Assembly: GCA_012329085.1 (NCBI GenBank) | Contig: JAAXQB010000017.1 | Coordinates: 1-10,368, forward strand | DNA: 10,368 bases | Reading direction: 5' to 3' | From: Methanosarcinales archaeon | GTDB lineage: Archaea > Halobacteriota > Methanosarcinia > Methanosarcinales > Methanosarcinaceae | Part shown: piece by piece, positions 7,319 to 10,368 of the stretch | Layout: every line of letters begins with the position of its first letter | Position numbering within the stretch: the first letter of the stretch is position 1 | The notes under the pieces: generated by a model | Told to the model about the DNA's origin: nothing | What the model saw: only the letters and a program-made list of their open reading frames with translations | Database searches by the model: none | Program-made: the position numbers and the translations under genes

Positions 7319-7415
7319 AATAGCTCGTTTGGAACAAACGAGCGTTTGCTTGTTTAGAATAAATAAGCGTTTGCTCATTTGGAATAAATAATCGTTATCT
7401 CGTATATTATATTTT
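7319..7415 (+). repeat. Hairpin repeat, cluster C array (four 25-base units)
   Basis: Unit 7323-7343 is perfect, with arms GCTCGTTTG and CAAACGAGC around GAA. Linker GTTT follows, then unit 7348-7368 (arms GCTTGTTTA and TAAATAAGC), linker GTTT, unit 7373-7393 (arms GCTCATTTG and TAAATAATC), linker GTTA, and a decayed fourth unit from 7398 beginning TCTCGTATAT. Orientation is the same as in the other two clusters regardless of the direction of neighbouring genes. Confidence 0.9.
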
Positions 7416-7514
7416 TCTTTTATGTTAAATAGTTTAGTATTTTTCTTTAATTCATTTTCAAAGAGAATGAGTGTTAAATATACAATTTTATAAATTATAT
7501 GCAGTAAAAAATAT

Positions 7515-7524
7515 GAACGCGTTC
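7515..7524. promoter_or_regulatory. CpG-containing palindrome, possible operator
   Basis: GAACGCGTTC is a perfect 10-base palindrome, conspicuously GC-rich for this region. It is located between the divergent phosphatase and 177-residue genes, about 60 bases before the TATA box of the latter. Its position and symmetry would suit a dimeric regulator, but only one copy is seen, so this is a guess. Confidence 0.25.
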
Positions 7525-7576
7525 TATATTTCATTAAGTTTCCACTTTGGATAATAATACTTAACACCAAAAAATC

Positions 7577-7590
7577 AAAATATTTATATA
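7577..7590 (+). promoter_or_regulatory. TATA box of the 177/581-residue operon
   Basis: TTTATATA (7583-7590), preceded by CAAAATA-like A-rich bases that can serve as a BRE, lies about 32 bases before the ATG at 7622. Initiation at the normal distance gives a leader of about ten bases or fewer. No Shine-Dalgarno sequence is visible before the ATG, consistent with leaderless or nearly leaderless translation. Confidence 0.5.
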
Positions 7591-7621
7591 GAATAAAAAT
7601 CAAATTATATATTATAATATC

Positions 7622-8155
7622 ATGAATACTTCTAATTTAATAATAATAAACTATGACAAAGATACTGAACGAAAGAGAATTGACTATTTAATCGAAAGAT
7701 GGTCAGATAGGGGGGATATTGAAAAAATAAAAAAAATGGTAATAATTGCAGATGTAGAAAATATAAATGAGTTTGTAAAAGATATTATGTCTCGATTAGA
7801 AGGAGATGTAGATAATAAAATAAAAGTTTATGAAATTGAAGAAGTAAAAAAAACAATACTTCCAAAAAAAGTCATTTTATGCTATGAAATAACAGATAAA
7901 AAAAAAGCATTAGATGGTTTTTTAAAATATCTTTTAATAAAAATCGGTGCAAGTTATGAATATTCTGTAAATGATATAAAAAAATATGAAGTATATACAA
8001 AAAAAGGAAATTGTTCTATTTCAATCAAATTAAACGAAAAAGAAGAAAATGTATTGATGATTGTTTTTGAAATTGAAGGATATGGTGAAAGTATGAATTT
8101 GATAAAAAATAAAATTGATAGTGATATGAAATTATTTATTGAGGGGTTATTATGA
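7622..8155 (+). CDS. Unrecognised 177-residue cytosolic alpha/beta protein
   Basis: I do not recognise this family. The N-terminal half alternates likely strands and helices: NLIIINYD (5-12), a helix around 16-28, KMVIIADVE (38-46), a helix around 47-60, and IKVYEIEEV (67-75). After KKVILCYEI (82-90) and a helix (94-108), the C-terminal part looks like a small sheet (KYEVYT 121-126, CSISIKL 131-137, VLMIVFEIEG 144-153) closed by a helix (157-176). There is no signal peptide, membrane segment or cysteine cluster. It overlaps the next gene by four bases (ATGA), so the two are translationally coupled and their products probably act together. It diverges from the PP2C phosphatase. Confidence 0.85.
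   Translation: MNTSNLIIINYDKDTERKRIDYLIERWSDRGDIEKIKKMVIIADVENINEFVKDIMSRLEGDVDNKIKVYEIEEVKKTILPKKVILCYEITDKKKALDGFLKYLLIKIGASYEYSVNDIKKYEVYTKKGNCSISIKLNEKEENVLMIVFEIEGYGESMNLIKNKIDSDMKLFIEGLL
8141..8146 (+). promoter_or_regulatory. Shine-Dalgarno site for the 581-residue gene
   Basis: GAGGGG, inside the end of the 177-residue gene, is five bases before the ATG at 8152. It supports that start and efficient re-initiation after the overlapping stop. Confidence 0.65.
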
Positions 8156-9897
8156 GTTTGTTAGCAGATGGAGATTTTACACAATTAAATAAATTAAAAC
8201 AAAAAGCAAATAGAATATTAAGAGATGGATATGACCTAATATATGAACCTTATGAAAAAAGAATAGGTTTATGGAATGAAATAAAAGAAAACTATGAGCA
8301 ATACAAAGATGGTGAATGTGGGGAATTTTCAAAAGATATTGATAATGCATTAAGAAGAGATTTTGAATGGGCATTGGCAATTATTGCTTTTAGTTTTCAT
8401 CAAACAAACGAATCATTTCCAGCAATAAAAAAATATAGTGATAGGGAACTTAAACTTGTAGAACATCTTTTAAAATATAATGTGTTTGAAATTTGGACTG
8501 AACAGGATATTTTTAAAAGAATAAATAAAGCAAATAAAGATGGCACAGATGAAACTTTGAAACTTCTTAAAGAGTATTATAGTAATATAGGGGCAGAAGT
8601 GGATGAAATCATTGAAGATTATACAATAAAACTTCCAATAAGGGATTATGCACAAGTAAAATGGAAGGAATACAAATCTAAAATGGATGGGGCAATATTT
8701 AGGGCTATGCGCGAAATTGATTGGTTTAGTGATTTTATAATAGGAGTCGATAATAAAATTCAAACAATTGAATCTGAAATGGACAATCTTCGTGATTATG
8801 TATATGTTGAAAAAAGAAAATTAAGAGAATTGTTTCAACAAGAACGAAATTTAAGTCTATTAGAAATTGAGGAAATGAAAAAGGAATTAAAAGATAGGTT
8901 TAAACAAGAAAAAGAAAAAATTATAAAGGATATAGAATTTGAAAAACAAATTGAATTTCAAGAGAATTTAAACAAAAAAATGGCATATATCGAAGAGGAT
9001 TATAGGGATATTATAGAAGAATTGAACAATAAAATAAATTTTTTAAAAGTTGAAAAAACAAAAATTGAGACAAAATATGATAAATCAATAGATCTTTTAC
9101 AAAGAATACGAGATGTGAAAAAAGAAGGAACAAGGTTTGTAAAAACAGAAAATGCTCTATCCTATGAAGAGTGGTTTATTGAAAGATTGAATAAAAAATT
9201 TGATGAAATGAATCGCAATGGTATTAAAATTGAGGACAACAATTTTAAAATATGTGCCATAGAGGAGACATTTAATTCAAATAATTCTAATTTAGTAAGA
9301 CTTCCAAAAAATAAGCAAATATATGTAATTTTAAAAGAGAAAAAATTAAATCCGTTTAGTAAAAAGATGGAGCTAATGATAAAAGGGGTATTTTTATCAA
9401 ATACAGAAGCATACAAAGAAATGAATTTTGATGTTTATCCCATTTCATTGGATGGAATAATTGGAGTAATAAATAATATAAAAGATGAAAATAATGGGTT
9501 TGATAAAATTGTAATTTTAATAGCTTCTCCAACTGGCTTCGAGGATAGTGTGATTAAATTTGTTGGTTCTGATGATTTTTTTAAAAGGTATTTGTCTAAA
9601 AAGATTGCTCTTGCACTTTTTGATATTGAAACTGGGGATTTGTATTATAATGAAGTTGATGAATATGCAAAAGCACTTGCTCCTTTGATGAGTTTAGAGT
9701 TTAATATAGAAAAAATCGAGAGATTAAAAAAATATATTGAAAATAAATTATTTGATAAAGGGTATGTAACCTTAGATGAAGCAACTGATGAAATAGGGGA
9801 CGAAAGAACGGCTAAAAAAGTATTTTATGAGTTGGAATCTATTGGAGGGGGAACAGCAACATATTTGAATGAAGTTGGTTTTGTTTTTACAAAATAA
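8152..9897 (+). CDS. Unrecognised 581-residue coiled-coil protein with probable C-terminal winged helix
   Basis: I do not recognise the family. The layout is as follows. A helical N-terminal region (1-195) contains the notable segment FEWALAIIAFSFHQ (71-84). A long charged coiled coil (about 200-330) is rich in Glu, Lys and Leu/Ile. An alpha/beta domain (about 335-515) includes KIVILIASPTGFED (452-465), a buried strand followed by a glycine turn, and ALALFDIETGDLYYNEVDE (486-504). A C-terminal region (about 518-581), with LDEATDEIGDERTAKKVFYELESIG patterning near 541-565, looks like a winged helix. There is no signal peptide or clear membrane segment, so it is probably cytosolic, possibly binding DNA or a protein partner through the winged helix. 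It shows no Walker motifs and is therefore not an SMC/Rad50-type ATPase. It is coupled to the 177-residue gene. Confidence 0.88.
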   Translation: MSLLADGDFTQLNKLKQKANRILRDGYDLIYEPYEKRIGLWNEIKENYEQYKDGECGEFSKDIDNALRRDFEWALAIIAFSFHQTNESFPAIKKYSDRELKLVEHLLKYNVFEIWTEQDIFKRINKANKDGTDETLKLLKEYYSNIGAEVDEIIEDYTIKLPIRDYAQVKWKEYKSKMDGAIFRAMREIDWFSDFIIGVDNKIQTIESEMDNLRDYVYVEKRKLRELFQQERNLSLLEIEEMKKELKDRFKQEKEKIIKDIEFEKQIEFQENLNKKMAYIEEDYRDIIEELNNKINFLKVEKTKIETKYDKSIDLLQRIRDVKKEGTRFVKTENALSYEEWFIERLNKKFDEMNRNGIKIEDNNFKICAIEETFNSNNSNLVRLPKNKQIYVILKEKKLNPFSKKMELMIKGVFLSNTEAYKEMNFDVYPISLDGIIGVINNIKDENNGFDKIVILIASPTGFEDSVIKFVGSDDFFKRYLSKKIALALFDIETGDLYYNEVDEYAKALAPLMSLEFNIEKIERLKKYIENKLFDKGYVTLDEATDEIGDERTAKKVFYELESIGGGTATYLNEVGFVFTK

Positions 9898-9925
9898 TAC
9901 TCATTTTCTTTGAAAAATATATTGT

Positions 9926-10076
9926 AAAATTCGTATGTGTTTAACTTGAAAAATTTATGAAAACATAATTGAAAATATTTATCCGCAAGCTTTCGCAGGA
10001 TTCACGCAGATTAAGAAATTTAATTTAACACAAATTAATATAAATTTTTTACAATTGTTAAACACATGAGAATTTT
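9926..10076. repeat. Nested inverted repeat with a GC-richer core
   Basis: The outer arms (9926-9945 and 10057-10076) match at 18 of 20 positions, including a perfect 11-base ATGTGTTTAAC/GTTAAACACAT. An inner pair, AAAAATTTAT (9949-9958) and ATAAATTTTT (10040-10049), is perfect over ten bases. The core (9981-10014) is much richer in G and C than its flanks and contains CGCAGGATTCACGCAGATTA, a near-duplication of CGCAG-ATT. It occupies most of the 266-base gap before the last gene. It may be a small non-coding mobile or dispersed element, or encode a structured RNA. Confidence 0.55.
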
Positions 10077-10158
10077 ATAATTTTATACATTCTGTGTAAT
10101 TGAAAAAGACAAACAATCAAAACTAAAATTAGAATTAAAACAATAATAAAACGGTGAT
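10073..10158 (+). promoter_or_regulatory. Promoter and ribosome binding site of the terminal coiled-coil gene
   Basis: TTTTATAATTTTATAC (10073-10088) offers one or two overlapping TATA boxes, giving a leader of roughly 50-60 bases. GGTGAT (10153-10158) is a full match to the archaeal anti-Shine-Dalgarno complement and lies five bases before the ATG at 10164, which fixes that start. Confidence 0.6.
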
Positions 10159-10163
10159 ACAAA

Positions 10164-10368
10164 ATGAATTTATGGAATAAACTAAAAGAAACGATTCAAA
10201 AAAATCCAATAGAAAAATTAACAATAAGAGACCTTGAAGGAGAAAATATACGCTTAAAAAGTAAGTTGGATAGAGTGAAAAAAGAAGTAAAAACCATTGA
10301 TAAAAAGAAAAAACAATTATTTAAAGATGGAATTGGGTCGGATAATTTAACTAAAAAAATACTTGCAC
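10164..10368 (+). CDS. Coiled-coil protein, N-terminal part (runs off the window)
   Basis: The first 68 residues are present, ending ...LTKKILA at the window edge. The start MNLWNKLKETIQKNP is followed by a highly charged helix (about 17-57, including RLKSKLDRVKKEVK), then LFKDGIGSDNLTKKIL. The pattern of a short amphipathic start, a long basic helix and a 'LFxxGIG' turn suggests an elongated helical-hairpin protein. Some archaeal ESCRT-III-like and other uncharacterised helical families look like this, but the fragment is too short to assign. The strong Shine-Dalgarno sequence and same-strand placement after the 581-residue coiled-coil gene suggest a related function, though it has its own promoter region. 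Confidence 0.85.
   Translation, partial: MNLWNKLKETIQKNPIEKLTIRDLEGENIRLKSKLDRVKKEVKTIDKKKKQLFKDGIGSDNLTKKILA

Larger units (their letters stand above)
7227..7503. repeat. Repeat element bounded by a 20-base inverted repeat (cluster C outer limits)
   Basis: TGCATATAATTTATAAAATT at 7227-7246 is repeated as its exact reverse complement at 7484-7503. Inside each copy the sequence continues with recognisable related motifs: AACATTTATTC on the left, and the inverse of AACACTCATTCTCTTTGA on the right (7454-7472). The hairpin array sits between them. The whole arrangement occupies most of the intergenic region between the phosphatase and the 177-residue gene. Confidence 0.6.

Noticed and set aside
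7323..7415. CRISPR array
   Set aside because: The period is 25 bases, with only 4-base linkers that are nearly identical. There are no unique spacers, no leader and no cas genes.
7253..7603. A 116-codon minus-strand reading frame between the phosphatase and the 177-residue gene
   Set aside because: It is made largely of the hairpin repeats and their flanks, has no ribosome site, and overlaps the TATA box at 7583-7590 of the opposite gene. The protein has low complexity with no family resemblance.

Overview
The window looks like a chromosomal segment of a very AT-rich archaeon, most likely a euryarchaeon related to methanogens or anaerobic methanotrophs. The evidence is: an archaeal-type (short, about 490 residue) phosphoenolpyruvate carboxylase; an archaeal type IV pilus/archaellum-class assembly ATPase with separate membrane platform proteins; TATA boxes about 30 to 50 bases upstream of several start codons; and Shine-Dalgarno sequences of the GGAGG/GGTGAT type. 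The exact lineage cannot be fixed from the sequence alone.

Left part (1-3850, + strand): the last 29 codons of a probable type IV pilin, then after a 263-base gap a tightly packed three-gene unit. It consists of a FlaI/TadA/PilB-like ATPase (355-1926) and two FlaJ/TadB-TadC-like membrane proteins (1929-2954 and 2954-3850). Together these look like the motor and platform of an adhesive-pilus or related type IV filament machine, with the platform divided between two polypeptides.

Middle part (3863-5726, - strand): phosphoenolpyruvate carboxylase, which makes oxaloacetate, and a small WCGPC thioredoxin. Each has its own recognisable TATA box and Shine-Dalgarno sequence. They are ordinary housekeeping genes, and the carboxylase is convergent with the pilus unit.

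Right part (6393-10368): a complete PP2C-type Ser/Thr phosphatase (- strand) is divergent from an operon of two unrecognised cytosolic proteins. These are a 177-residue alpha/beta protein and a 581-residue protein with a long central coiled coil and a probable winged-helix end. A short coiled-coil gene follows and runs off the window. The phosphatase, the 177/581 pair and the coiled-coil gene are the best candidates for an undescribed, possibly phosphorylation-controlled system. That link is inferred from adjacency only.

The most distinctive non-coding signal is a family of imperfect hairpin repeats. Units of 21 bases (9-base arm, 3-base loop, 9-base arm) are joined by 4-base GTTT/GTTA linkers, giving a 25-base period. 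They occur in three intergenic regions (around 200, 5860-6047 and 7323-7415), always in the same orientation. Arms differ between copies by paired, compensatory changes, which points to selection or copying as a folded structure. Two of the clusters also share an AT-rich 9/3/9 palindrome, and in one of them this palindrome contains the apparent TATA box of the phosphatase gene.
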